From Bacillus sp. FJAT-29814 (GTDB lineage Bacteria > Bacillota > Bacilli > Bacillales > Cytobacillaceae), in contig NZ_LMTJ01000008.1 in NCBI RefSeq assembly GCF_001510715.1, positions 124,001 to 188,000 on the forward strand: 64,000 nucleotides of DNA, given 5' to 3'. Under the pieces are notes generated by a model, which did no database searches, had not been told where the DNA came from, and saw only the letters and a list, made by a program, of their open reading frames with translations. This document shows, one piece after another, positions 24,950-33,390 of the stretch; within the stretch, counting starts at the first letter, position 1, and each line of letters begins with the position of its first letter. Position numbers and translations under genes: made by a program.

Positions 24950-25276
24950 ATGCCGGATAAAAACGACGTAGTCATTATTAATCTCGACCGTCCGCGAGAA
25001 TTACGCTTTGGACATAAAGCACTGAAAAAATTAACAGCCATTACCGGCAAAAGCATCGATGATTTTGACATTGATAATTTTGACTTTGAAGATTTGGAAA
25101 AAGTCATCTGGTGCGGTCTTCTAACAGATGCGAGAGAAAACAATGAAACTCTAAAGCTCGAAGACATGGAAGATCTGCTAGATCAAGCGGAATCATACAA
25201 TGAAATCTTAGAAAAAATGAATCAGGCTTTTAATGTTGCGTTCGGTGGCTCTGGTCAGGTTGATGAAAAAAACTAA
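24950..25276 (+). CDS. Tail assembly chaperone, G-type (short form)
   Basis: 108 residues; the acidic helical layout of siphophage tail chaperones (NLDRPRELRFGHKALKKLTA, ITGKSIDDFDIDNFDFED). It coats the tape measure during tail assembly. The last codons GAA AAA AAC before the TAA form a canonical -1 slippery site, through which the longer GT form is made. Confidence 0.9.
   Translation: MPDKNDVVIINLDRPRELRFGHKALKKLTAITGKSIDDFDIDNFDFEDLEKVIWCGLLTDARENNETLKLEDMEDLLDQAESYNEILEKMNQAFNVAFGGSGQVDEKN
25267..25273 (+). promoter_or_regulatory. Programmed -1 ribosomal frameshift site A_AAA_AAC
   Basis: In the zero frame the codons are gaA AAA AAC TAA, exactly the X_XXY_YYZ pattern, with the stop codon immediately downstream. 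A -1 shift here continues through CTA ACC TCG into the open frame that ends at 25608. This is the position and arrangement found in most long-tailed phages between tape-measure chaperone genes. Confidence 0.92.
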
Positions 25277-25608
25277 CCTCGGATAGCGGATCTACAGAGT
25301 ATACTTCATGGAATTGGGAAGAATCTTTGAAATCTGCTATCCACATTGGACTTAGCCTTTCTGATTATAACGAAATGACCCCTTATGAACTTAATCTCAA
25401 AATTCTCGATTATAATGAAAAACGAAAGCGAGAAGACGAAGATAAATTAACTCTCGTGTGGTTAGGAGAGTATTGGCATCGTATTAAAAAGTTGCCTCCT
25501 CTAAAAGAGGTTTTGGGGCATAAAGGAAAACCGAAACAAATGACCAACGAGGAAATGCTTAATGAAGTGAAAAGATTAAACGCAGCTTTAGGCGGGGAGG
25601 TGAGATAA
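25273..25608 (+). CDS. Tail assembly chaperone, T extension (reached by -1 frameshift)
   Basis: Open frame of 111 codons in the -1 frame relative to the G gene; it contains no stop from the slip site to 25608. The first in-frame start-like codon (TTG 25327) has no ribosome binding site, so expression is expected only as the G-T fusion of about 219 residues. The sequence (ESLKSAIHIGLSLSDYNEMT, WLGEYWHRIKKLPPL) has the W- and Y-rich helices typical of the T domain that binds tail tube subunits. Confidence 0.88.
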   Translation, partial: LTSDSGSTEYTSWNWEESLKSAIHIGLSLSDYNEMTPYELNLKILDYNEKRKREDEDKLTLVWLGEYWHRIKKLPPLKEVLGHKGKPKQMTNEEMLNEVKRLNAALGGEVR

Positions 25609-27855
25609 ATGGCATTACGTAACCTATTAGTCCGTATAGGTGCAGACTTAAGCGGTCTACAGAAGGGGATGAAGCAAGCCCAGTCACAAATGAAAAGCTT
25701 TGCTGGAAGAATGGCAGGAATCTTAGCGGGTATTGGTACCGGGCTGACACTTAAAGAAGGAATCGAGGACGCAATTAAGTTTGAATCCCTGATGGGAACT
25801 GTTAGCGGTACGCTGGGTTCTAGTATGAGAGATTTTGTCAAATGGCAAAACACCGTTGGTGCAGCAATGGGGTTCAGTAAGCTAGAAACCGCAAAGATGG
25901 CAAACGAATTCTCTTTACGATTGAAAGCGACGGCTAAAGACTCTCAAGATTTATTGAACCAGACAACGAATCTAATGAAAGCAGCAGCAATAATCCGTTC
26001 TAGAACAGGGATGGAAATGACTGAGATTTCGGACCGTATGCGGTCTGCGATGAACCAAGAAGCTGACGGGGCAGATGAGCTCGGAATCGATGTCCGTGTA
26101 GCAGCTGTCACTATGTCAAAGGCTTACAGGGATATCGCAAAGAGTGCTCCCTGGGAAACGCTAAGCACCGAAATGAGAAAGGCTGTTCTTGCACAGTATA
26201 TTGTGGAAAAGACTCAACAGAACTTTGGTTGGGAAATTGCCAACAATACAGCTTTATTGAAAGGTAATTTTATAGCTGCCCTAAGTGATACCAGGATGGC
26301 GCTTGGACAAGCGTTTCTACCAATCTTAAATATCGCATTGCCGGTATTAACAACCTTTATGAGGTACGTTGAAAAGGCATTTCAAACATTTGCAGGTTTT
26401 ATGCGGGCGTTGTTTCCAAAGGCAAATATAAAAGCTGGGGAAGCACAAACGGCGGCAATTGCGAATCAAACAGGTGCTACAAATGATTTAGGCAATGCTA
26501 TTGATAAAACTGCAAAGAAGAAAGCAAAAGCGGATAAGGCGGCATCCAGAGGTGTAGCAAGCTTTGATGAAGTAAACACTCTCAACGAACCATCTTCAGG
26601 TGGTGCCGGTGCAGGGACCGGTGACGCAGGAGCTGGTGCTAGCTTGGGAGGTGGATTTGATCCCGGTGAATCAGAGGATACGATTACTAAAATCTCTGAA
26701 AAGGTAAAGGAATTTGCCGAAAAGGTGAAAAAGTTCTTTGCCCCAGCGGTTGAAATGTTTAAAAAGGCGTGGGGGGCCGTGTCCGATTTCTTTATTGAAA
26801 AGGTAAAAGGAATGATTGCCTTTTGGAAAGAAAATGGCTCTATGATCATCCAGGCATTTAAGAACATCTGGAATTTTATAAAGCCGATAGTAATGTTTAT
26901 TGTGGATTTTATTTGGGAATCAATCAAGGGTTTAATTGATGGAGTGATTAAAGTTTTCCAGGGATTATTGAAATTTATCGGTGGCGTTTTTACCGGGAAT
27001 TGGTCTAAGGCTTGGGAAGGACTTAAGGATATGTTCTCCGGGGCCATTAAGGCAATTTGGAATTTTTGGAATCTCACATTTGTAGGTGGAATCAAAAAAT
27101 CGCTTATTGAAATTGTGACAAACGGAGCCAAATTTTTCAAAAGTTTTGCGGATGATTTTGTAAAACTATTTTCTAAGGGTTTGGGTGATGTTGTTGCCGG
27201 GGTCACAAATTTTATTAAAAGTGTAAAACTCTTTTTCACAGATTTCGGAAGCTGGATGTGGACAACAGGCGTAAATATTGCCCATAAAGTCATTGCGGCT
27301 TTTGAATCAATCGGCAAGGTTGGCTCAACCATTTGGGGCGCCATAAAGAGTGCATTCAATGGAGCTGTCGAGTGGTTTGCGCGTACTATCATTACTCCGG
27401 TTGTCAATAGGTTCGAAGACATTAAAAATGCATTTTCGAAGGGAATAGGTAATGGCTTTAAAGAGATTGTGAATAGTGCGATTACTGGTTTTAATAAAAT
27501 AATCAGAGCATTCAATGAGACGAAGAACGCCATTCCATTAGGCGGCAAGATTCCAAATATACCGGAAATCCCAAAACTAGCTAAGGGCGGTATTACCAAC
27601 GGACCAACTCTCGCGCTCATCGGTGATAACCCGGGCGGTCAAGAAGTTGTATCTCCTTTGGATAAATTGCAAGATTTAATTGCGGGGGCAGTGGGCACTG
27701 CTGTTATGCAAGCAAATCAGTATAGCAGGTCATCGGGACCAGGTGGAGATATTATCTTAAATATCGATGGTCGGACCTTCGCAAGAATCATTAAGCCTTA
27801 TGCAGATATAGAAAATAAACGTGTTGGCACCAACGTAAGGCTACAATCAATTTAG
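25609..27855 (+). CDS. Tape measure protein
   Basis: 748 residues, the longest gene of the late region. N-terminal helical part (GADLSGLQKGMKQAQSQMKS; tail tape-measure repeat-like), a long amphipathic region, a glycine/alanine-rich linker near residue 335, hydrophobic helices (IWNFIKPIVMFIVDFIWESI) and a C-terminus with the usual AKGGITNGPTLALIGDNPGG motif. By the common rule of about 0.15 nm per residue the tail would be near 110 nm. ATG directly after the chaperone stop, site GGAGGTGAG. Confidence 0.95.
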   Translation: MALRNLLVRIGADLSGLQKGMKQAQSQMKSFAGRMAGILAGIGTGLTLKEGIEDAIKFESLMGTVSGTLGSSMRDFVKWQNTVGAAMGFSKLETAKMANEFSLRLKATAKDSQDLLNQTTNLMKAAAIIRSRTGMEMTEISDRMRSAMNQEADGADELGIDVRVAAVTMSKAYRDIAKSAPWETLSTEMRKAVLAQYIVEKTQQNFGWEIANNTALLKGNFIAALSDTRMALGQAFLPILNIALPVLTTFMRYVEKAFQTFAGFMRALFPKANIKAGEAQTAAIANQTGATNDLGNAIDKTAKKKAKADKAASRGVASFDEVNTLNEPSSGGAGAGTGDAGAGASLGGGFDPGESEDTITKISEKVKEFAEKVKKFFAPAVEMFKKAWGAVSDFFIEKVKGMIAFWKENGSMIIQAFKNIWNFIKPIVMFIVDFIWESIKGLIDGVIKVFQGLLKFIGGVFTGNWSKAWEGLKDMFSGAIKAIWNFWNLTFVGGIKKSLIEIVTNGAKFFKSFADDFVKLFSKGLGDVVAGVTNFIKSVKLFFTDFGSWMWTTGVNIAHKVIAAFESIGKVGSTIWGAIKSAFNGAVEWFARTIITPVVNRFEDIKNAFSKGIGNGFKEIVNSAITGFNKIIRAFNETKNAIPLGGKIPNIPEIPKLAKGGITNGPTLALIGDNPGGQEVVSPLDKLQDLIAGAVGTAVMQANQYSRSSGPGGDIILNIDGRTFARIIKPYADIENKRVGTNVRLQSI

Positions 27856-27867
27856 GGTGGTGGGCAA

Positions 27868-28218
27868 ATGGCTCTAATCACAGTTGGTGGGGTGGCGTTG
27901 CCCACTCCTTCAGAGTATCAAGTCGATATTATGGATATTTCAAAAGCGGAACGGAATGCAGCTGGTACCATGATAATCGAGCGGATCGCAACGAAACGAA
28001 AAATTGAATTGGGTTGGGCTCTTCTAACAGGGGCCCAGTACAGTCAAATATTAAATGCTGTGGATCCAGTATTTTTTACAGTCGTGTATTTTGATCCTAA
28101 GGATAACTCCAATAAGACAGGTACGTTTTATTGCGGTGACCGTCCGGCTCCAATGATGCGGTTTGATAATGGTGTCCCCAGTTGGAAGGACGTTAAATTT
28201 AATTTGATAGAAAGGTAG
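27868..28218 (+). CDS. Distal tail-region protein, DUF6711-like
   Basis: 116 residues beginning MALITVGGVALPTPSEYQVD, beta-rich, with the TKRKIELGWALLTGAQYSQI region typical of the DUF6711 family encoded after the tape measure. Likely a baseplate/distal tail component. Twelve bases from the tape measure gene. Confidence 0.8.
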   Translation: MALITVGGVALPTPSEYQVDIMDISKAERNAAGTMIIERIATKRKIELGWALLTGAQYSQILNAVDPVFFTVVYFDPKDNSNKTGTFYCGDRPAPMMRFDNGVPSWKDVKFNLIER

Positions 28219-28227
28219 TGAGCATAG

Positions 28228-29397
28228 ATGTTAAATTCAACAACTGATTACCAAAAAAATATCTATGCTAACGGCCGGCAAATCAACGCGAGAATCACTT
28301 TTAACATAAATGGATCCACAAATGTTTATGATGATACGGTTATTACTCAATTGACCATCCTTGAAGAAATGAGTACTCTCAATGACTCGATTCCTTCTAA
28401 TGAGTTACAGGTGACATTGGATAATACCAGTAGTAATTTCAATTTTTTAAATCTATCAAATATGCATCAGATTATTGCGCAGCGACCGAAAATCTTTATA
28501 GAACTAGGCTTGGTCTTGCCTAATGGAACTGTTGAATGGGAACCAATGGGGTCGTTTTATCTTGATGATTGGAAAAACGATGTGGGTGCTATGACGGTTA
28601 CTCTAATTGCGTACGATAATTTTACGATGTTGGGCAACATTCCTTACGGTGGGCCCGGTGTTGGAGCTAACATGACTCTTTATGACATAGCAGTCGATAT
28701 TTTTCGGGTTGCCGGTATTACCGATTACACCATTGATCAATCATTAAAAAATTATACGACCTCCACTGGATTTAAAGAGGCTGTCACTTGTCGGGTAGCT
28801 CTCCAACACATTGGCATTGCCGGTATGTGTGCAGTCTTTCAAGACAGAAATGGAATCGTGCAGATAAAACCCTTTGCAACTATTGACTCGGCTGGTAATT
28901 ATATGACGTATGCAGGGGACGGTTTATATGCCGGATTTGACCCATTTGATACAACTGCTTATGCAAAAATGAACGACGGGAATGGGATGAAGCGGTTAGA
29001 CCTTGAAAATATGTATACCGTTCCGGAAATCACCTTGGGAAAGTCAATTTATCAATTAATAATTAAGGTTTATGCCAGTGTTGATGAATCTACCGATTAT
29101 AGCAAAGTAAACATAGCAATTGCAGGTAAAAACGGTGAATCATTTACAATTGACAATCCTTTAATAAATACAATTGAACGGGCTCAAATGATTGCTGATT
29201 GGTTTATCCTTGAAAGCAATTTTAACGTAGTTTATAAGGCGAATTGGCGAGGAAACCCTGTCCTTGAATGCGCAGACATCGTAATTATTTCAAATGGTAT
29301 TGATACTGACTATGCGAAGCAAGGCCGGATTTATAAACAAGAGTATCAATATCAAGGCTATTTAACGTGCCAAACCGAAAGTCGAGGTGGATTATAA
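28228..29397 (+). CDS. Tail-tip baseplate/hub-like protein
   Basis: 389 residues, beta-rich, starting MLNSTTDYQKNIYANGRQIN. The IELGLVLPNGTVEWEPMGSF and FYLDDWKNDVGAMTVTLIAY segments match the N-terminal part of phage tail-associated hub proteins (prophage endopeptidase/tail-tip family), here without a peptidase domain. It should connect the tail tube to the fibres. Confidence 0.75.
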   Translation: MLNSTTDYQKNIYANGRQINARITFNINGSTNVYDDTVITQLTILEEMSTLNDSIPSNELQVTLDNTSSNFNFLNLSNMHQIIAQRPKIFIELGLVLPNGTVEWEPMGSFYLDDWKNDVGAMTVTLIAYDNFTMLGNIPYGGPGVGANMTLYDIAVDIFRVAGITDYTIDQSLKNYTTSTGFKEAVTCRVALQHIGIAGMCAVFQDRNGIVQIKPFATIDSAGNYMTYAGDGLYAGFDPFDTTAYAKMNDGNGMKRLDLENMYTVPEITLGKSIYQLIIKVYASVDESTDYSKVNIAIAGKNGESFTIDNPLINTIERAQMIADWFILESNFNVVYKANWRGNPVLECADIVIISNGIDTDYAKQGRIYKQEYQYQGYLTCQTESRGGL

Positions 29398-30041
29398 TGC
29401 CTTATACGAAAACGAACTGGGTGGACCGTGTTGTACAATATCCGAATCGGTTTACGCGTACAGAAGCTGGCGGTTTTGACACCCTAATACCAGCTCCAGG
29501 AACCGTGACTCAAGCTGGGACTCCGATAAATGCAGCTGCATTAAATAATATTGAAAAACAGTATGATGCAGTAATGGCCGATCTCAATGCAGGAAAAGGA
29601 TTGTTGTTTGGACAATGTGAGGGACTGAGTTTAAATAGTGATTTTATTGCGGGGATTCCATTGGTTGCCCATGTCTCAGAAATAAGTACTCACCTTTTCA
29701 GTATGAACAATTCTATAGACACTTCAAGGTTCAGTTTTTTGAAAGGTGGTATCTATCAAATTCATATCGAGATGGCTCGAACTGACTTATTATCTCGTCA
29801 GTCTTGGTACATTGGATATGCTTTGAATGATCTACAAAGTACAATCGCCAAGGCCGAGATAAAAGCAGGGGATTTTAACTGGAATTGGAGTTCCCCTCCG
29901 AACGCGTCAAAGGTTCCTCTCCAAATGACTCACATTAGACGGATTAGTGCCGGGGATTATTTACGGTTCTTGATGGGGTCTGACGATGGTCCGAGATCGT
30001 ACATGGATATAAAATTTTACATTATGAGAGTTGGAGACTAG
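29397..30041 (+). CDS. Tail fibre / receptor-binding protein candidate, 214 aa
   Basis: 214 residues. A conserved N-terminal attachment region (TNWVDRVVQYPNRFTRTEAG; GTPINAAALNNIEKQYD) is shared by many Firmicute tail fibres. The C-terminal 140 residues are beta-rich and end SYMDIKFYIMRVGD, which looks like a C1q/TNF-like trimeric head domain. ATG 29397 overlaps the previous stop; the frame extended to 29367 is inside the upstream gene. Host-binding role is inferred. Confidence 0.7.
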   Translation: MPYTKTNWVDRVVQYPNRFTRTEAGGFDTLIPAPGTVTQAGTPINAAALNNIEKQYDAVMADLNAGKGLLFGQCEGLSLNSDFIAGIPLVAHVSEISTHLFSMNNSIDTSRFSFLKGGIYQIHIEMARTDLLSRQSWYIGYALNDLQSTIAKAEIKAGDFNWNWSSPPNASKVPLQMTHIRRISAGDYLRFLMGSDDGPRSYMDIKFYIMRVGD

Positions 30042-30052
30042 GAGGTATAAAG

Positions 30053-30319
30053 ATGGATCCAATAGAAATTATTGTATCGGAGGTCAAAGAGGATGGTTCC
30101 GTTGTGATTCCTCTGGATCAATTTACGTTAACAGGGATTAAAGTAGGGGATAAGGTTCAGGTAATTTCAAACGGCGAATTAATAATGCTGCGATTAGCCG
30201 AGGCAAAATGTGATATTTGCGGTCAATATGGCCGATTCAAACTAGTTGCAAACAAAAAAATCTGCACATCTTGCGAACGGGAATTGGTTGCAGGATTGAC
30301 AGGCCAGAAAGCATTTTAA
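30053..30319 (+). CDS. AbrB-like N-terminus fused to a zinc ribbon
   Basis: 88 residues. Residues 1-45 (VKEDGSVVIPLDQFTLTGIK, then VGDKVQVISNGELIMLRL) follow the swapped-hairpin AbrB/SpoVT pattern. Residues 50-80 contain CDICGQYGRF and CTSCERE, a zinc ribbon. A DNA-binding regulator would be unusual inside a tail-fibre operon. It has AGGAGG upstream and is well spaced from both neighbours. The regulatory role is inferred from the fold only. Confidence 0.6.
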   Translation: MDPIEIIVSEVKEDGSVVIPLDQFTLTGIKVGDKVQVISNGELIMLRLAEAKCDICGQYGRFKLVANKKICTSCERELVAGLTGQKAF

Positions 30320-30337
30320 TTATGAGGAGGTTTTTAT

Positions 30338-30787
30338 ATGCCTTTAAATCAAAGTCAATACACTCATGCGATGGAGTTAGATACGGTCACGGATAAACCA
30401 ATGCCCAAGGTCGCTGCGCAACTTATGGGCAGTAATGTTGCACAACCAACTGATATTCAGAGTCGGTATGCGCAGACGATTCAGACGCATAACGCGGTGA
30501 GTGTGGGGGCTAGTGGGACATCTGATAGTTCTTGGATTGACGCGGATGGTTTTTCAGAAATAGGTATTACTTTATTAAATAGCGGGGCTACTTCAAGTAA
30601 GGTTCACGTTCTTTGGTCTAGTGATGGTGTAACGTGGCAAGGTGCTGATTATGATGTAATCGCTACTGGCACACCTCAACAGCGAGCTGGAAATATTGTC
30701 GTGAAAGCGAGGTATTTTAAGATTCAATTATTTAATGGACATACAGCATCAGTTACGATGAGCGCGTGGGCGTACTTAAAAGCGTAA
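30338..30787 (+). CDS. Tail accessory protein, 149 aa
   Basis: 149 residues starting MPLNQSQYTHAMELDTVTDK. Serine/threonine-rich, beta-sandwich-like C-terminal half (SGATSSKVHVLWSSDGVTWQ ... FKIQLFNGHTASVTMSAWAY) of the discoidin-like type. Probably a virion decoration or fibre accessory protein. TGAGGAGG ribosome site. No enzyme motif. Confidence 0.65.
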   Translation: MPLNQSQYTHAMELDTVTDKPMPKVAAQLMGSNVAQPTDIQSRYAQTIQTHNAVSVGASGTSDSSWIDADGFSEIGITLLNSGATSSKVHVLWSSDGVTWQGADYDVIATGTPQQRAGNIVVKARYFKIQLFNGHTASVTMSAWAYLKA

Positions 30788-30800
30788 AGGAGGAATACAC

Positions 30801-31046
30801 ATGGCACGATTACAACCACCTCATATTAATGGAGTGATGGAACTGACAGAAGAAGAACAAGCGGAAATCAAAGCAAAATTAGTCGTTATACACGATGCGT
30901 TTGAAGAAACGGATGAACAGCCTGTTTGCGATACGTTTTATCTCACTTCCACCTATAACCGTGAAAACCCGGAATTTCCGATTAACGGTGATACGGTGGA
31001 ATCTTTATTAGTGGAGGAATCGCCTGTCGAAGTAGGTGAGGAATAA
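30801..31046 (+). CDS. Small acidic tail-region protein, 81 aa
   Basis: 81 residues (MARLQPPHINGVMELTEEEQ at the start), strongly acidic toward the C-terminus (VESLLVEESPVEVGEE). Starts after AAAGGAGG and overlaps the next start by one base. Possibly a chaperone for the following fibre protein; no family recognised. Confidence 0.55.
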   Translation: MARLQPPHINGVMELTEEEQAEIKAKLVVIHDAFEETDEQPVCDTFYLTSTYNRENPEFPINGDTVESLLVEESPVEVGEE

Positions 31047-31954
31047 TGGTTCTCTCAAAAAGACCAACTAAACGTGTTTTACCTATAAAGCGAGCGAATC
31101 AGAAAGCCAAAATAGGGATTTTTTTTAATGGAGTCACGGATTATCTTCAACTACCTTCTATGACAATGGACGCGATTGAGATTGAGTGTTTGATTGATTC
31201 GAATCAAGATTTTGGTAGATGGAAATATATCGTTGATTGTAGAAATGGTTTAAATAACGCGTGGTATTATATCCCTACGTCGAATGGAGCAGCATTAACT
31301 GGTTCTGAACTTTCTGTTGAAAGTGGTGGTTTGACATACGGACAAAGAAGTAAAGTAAGACTTAAAGCTAAACAAGCTTTTACTGACGATGTCACTGTTT
31401 TCGCTAACTATAAAGGGTTAGAGGGTACAAAAGGCACACTCTACAAAGTCACATGCTACCTAAACGGTCAAATCGTCGCACAATACGACTTTGAAAACCC
31501 GAACAATATCGTGGGCGATAAAGTGTTGCTAAACGCAAAAAATTTGATTCCTTCCTTTGACGATCAGCGCTGGAACTTGCACAGTAACTTTAAGGTGCTT
31601 GGGTCGAACGTGGGGCGGTTGGATGCGAGTGGTACGTGGCAAAATTCAAGTATTCGATTGCCTGTAAAACGAAATTCTAACTATATTGCTCTAATGTCAA
31701 ATGAAAGTTCGGATAATGGCATTATTGTGAAAGATTCAAGTGATTCTATTCAAATTAGAGCTATTAATAAATCTGCCTCGTTTAGCGTAGGGAATAACAA
31801 TGAAGTGGTGTTTATTTTAAGTAACGCAATTACTAGAAGTCACGACTTTATTAAACCGCAACTGTACGAGTTAACTGGTAAAGAAGCCACTATTGTAGGC
31901 AAGCCGACCCAGCTACTTAAAGCTCCGAAACGGGTGTTGTATGCGAAACGGTAA
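31046..31954 (+). CDS. Tail fibre / carbohydrate-binding protein candidate, 302 aa
   Basis: 302 residues. A basic N-terminus is followed by a concanavalin/LamG-like beta-sandwich (residues 25-165: IFFNGVTDYLQLPSMTMDAI ... CYLNGQIVAQYDFENP) and a second domain (170-285) of unclear type. The layout suggests a receptor-binding fibre protein. It ends in a repeat of basic residues (KAPKRVLYAKR) echoing the N-terminus (KRPTKRVLPIKR). It is the last gene of the tail operon. Confidence 0.6.
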   Translation: MVLSKRPTKRVLPIKRANQKAKIGIFFNGVTDYLQLPSMTMDAIEIECLIDSNQDFGRWKYIVDCRNGLNNAWYYIPTSNGAALTGSELSVESGGLTYGQRSKVRLKAKQAFTDDVTVFANYKGLEGTKGTLYKVTCYLNGQIVAQYDFENPNNIVGDKVLLNAKNLIPSFDDQRWNLHSNFKVLGSNVGRLDASGTWQNSSIRLPVKRNSNYIALMSNESSDNGIIVKDSSDSIQIRAINKSASFSVGNNNEVVFILSNAITRSHDFIKPQLYELTGKEATIVGKPTQLLKAPKRVLYAKR

Positions 31955-32093
31955 TCTCACTAACGGGTCTCGTTTGTTGCATAAGAAAGACTGGATTCAG
32001 GCCTATTTTTTATGGCTAAAATAAAGAATCCGCGACTATAATGAATATATGGTTACGGGATTATTATTTTAGCATTGAGGGGGTATTTCAATA

Positions 32094-32261
32094 ATGTGGT
32101 ATGTCTGCTATGACCTTTCTGGAAAAACTCACTTCAATGTGTTTAATACTGAAGAAGAAGCTAAGAAATGTTACGAAGAGGATAAAGAGTATTATTTACA
32201 GGAATGGGGAGAAGGAAATTTTAAAATCTCCATTGCCGAAGTGAAATGTGCCTTTGAATAA
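32094..32261 (+). CDS. Small phage protein, 55 aa
   Basis: ATG behind GAGGGGG. 55 residues: MWYVCYDLSGKTHFNVFNTE and a helix EEEAKKCYEEDKEYY, then ISIAEVKCAFE. A strand-helix-strand small protein common between tail and lysis genes. A bidirectional terminator follows and ends this unit. Function unknown. Confidence 0.6.
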   Translation: MWYVCYDLSGKTHFNVFNTEEEAKKCYEEDKEYYLQEWGEGNFKISIAEVKCAFE

Positions 32262-32267
32262 ATTTAG

Positions 32268-32304
32268 AAAGACTCCTAGTTACTAATAACTTGGGAGTCT
32301 TTTT
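32268..32304. terminator. Bidirectional terminator between tail and moron genes
   Basis: AAAGACTCCTAGTT with AACTTGGGAGTCTTTTT (one bulge and one G-U pair), T-rich on the + side and A-rich on the other. It lies between convergent genes (+ strand 32094-32261 and - strand 32312-33250) and should stop both. Confidence 0.85.
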
Positions 32305-32311
32305 AGAAGTT

Positions 32312-33250
32312 TCATGGTATTGGCATGGATTGTACTTGGACAATGTTTTTATTATGGCTTATTACGAATAAAAACTCTCTAGGTTCCATCCTTGCTGTTA
32401 TTAATTTTACGTAAATTAAATAAGGTATTTCTTCTTTGTAAAACCGAAATTGGGCATTACCTACTGCATATGATATTCCGTTCATTATGGGGACTGAAGC
32501 AGGTATTGCTATGTGTTTGTAGTACTTTTTTGCTTTAGTCCGAGTTTCGCCAATGGTTAATTCAGTTTGTCCATTTTCTATAAGCCCGCCAATGTTTGAT
32601 GAACTAAGGTGGATATCAACAAAAAATTGCACTGTAGTGTATTCGGCTGGGACAACAGAGTGGTTTTGAAGCACAAAATTGAAATTCATTGGATTGGAAA
32701 TATTTAAATTCTGTGGAAAAGTAAGCTGGTTTTCATCTAACGTAATCATAAATTCTAGATCAGGTGTTTGATTCCTGTTCCCAACATCTCTTACTTCATA
32801 TTCTTCCATCGGAACTGATTTGAAGTTAAACCTCTTATAATACCTTTTGTCAGCTGCCATATGAGGAGCAAAATGACTTTGAGGAACGTCGATTACGTAA
32901 ATTACATTTCCAGAAGGATTTGAGAGTTTTATTTGATTGATTCTTATTCCTGGGATTCTCCGTTGGATTCGAGAATCAATAACCTGTTCAATCCATTCTT
33001 TACTGATAACGTTTGGATCTACACCTTCATCTATGGAAGTTGGAACATGGCCATCTTCAATAACACCGTAGATTAATACACCACCAGCAGAGTTTGCGAA
33101 AGCAGAAACATCCTTGCTTAATTCATTCTTTTTACCGTCAGTATTAGCAAGAGAATCGATTTGCTTATAATCAAGATTTAAGCTTTCTGGGATTTCGTTT
33201 TTGATTAATTCTAAAACGTCTTCTTCTGTCCATTCCCAGGAGTTTTTCAT
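32312..33250 (-). CDS. Schlafen/AlbA_2 domain protein (moron)
   Basis: 312 residues. Residues 18-140 match the AlbA_2 (Schlafen-type putative ATP/nucleic-acid-binding) domain: ESLNLDYKQIDS, the KDVSAFANSAGGVLIYGVIE core, DVPQSHFAPHM and RYYKRFNFKS. The C-terminal half (150-312) is beta-rich and unassigned. It is the only reverse-strand gene among the tail and lysis genes, has its own terminator and leader, and so looks like an independently expressed lysogenic cargo gene. AlbA_2 proteins occur in several anti-phage systems, so superinfection defence is a reasonable but unproved guess. Confidence 0.75.
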   Translation of the reverse strand: MKNSWEWTEEDVLELIKNEIPESLNLDYKQIDSLANTDGKKNELSKDVSAFANSAGGVLIYGVIEDGHVPTSIDEGVDPNVISKEWIEQVIDSRIQRRIPGIRINQIKLSNPSGNVIYVIDVPQSHFAPHMAADKRYYKRFNFKSVPMEEYEVRDVGNRNQTPDLEFMITLDENQLTFPQNLNISNPMNFNFVLQNHSVVPAEYTTVQFFVDIHLSSSNIGGLIENGQTELTIGETRTKAKKYYKHIAIPASVPIMNGISYAVGNAQFRFYKEEIPYLIYVKLITARMEPREFLFVISHNKNIVQVQSMPIP

Positions 33251-33261
33251 AAGGTATACAC

Positions 33262-33279
33262 CACCATTTTTTTATGGTG
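33262..33279 (-). promoter_or_regulatory. Inverted repeat over the ribosome site of the AlbA_2 gene
   Basis: On the - strand the leader reads CACCAT-AAAAAA-ATGGTG directly followed by the GGTG-type ribosome site, with the ATG at 33250. The 3' arm overlaps the Shine-Dalgarno bases, so the hairpin could hide it, or the palindrome could be an operator. Confidence 0.4.
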
Positions 33280-33341
33280 ATAGAATTCAACAAGAACTGA
33301 CAAAAATCCTCTTTAATAATTAAATTGTCAATATTATTTTT

Positions 33342-33370
33342 AGAGTCCTATTCGGGGCTCTTTTTATTTT
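33342..33370 (+). terminator. Rho-independent terminator upstream of the lysis genes
   Basis: Stem AGAGTCC (33342-33348) with GGGCTCT (33355-33361), one G-U pair, loop TATTCG, then TTTTATTTT. With the terminator at 32268 it brackets the AlbA_2 gene. Lysis gene transcripts may have to start or read through here. Confidence 0.75.
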
Positions 33371-33390
33371 CCAAGGAAGCAGGTGCATGG

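Noticed and set aside
26466..27620. Long 384-codon open frame on the - strand inside the tape measure gene
   Set aside because: It has no ribosome site and its low-complexity proline/phenylalanine-rich text is the antisense of the tape measure gene; a shadow frame.
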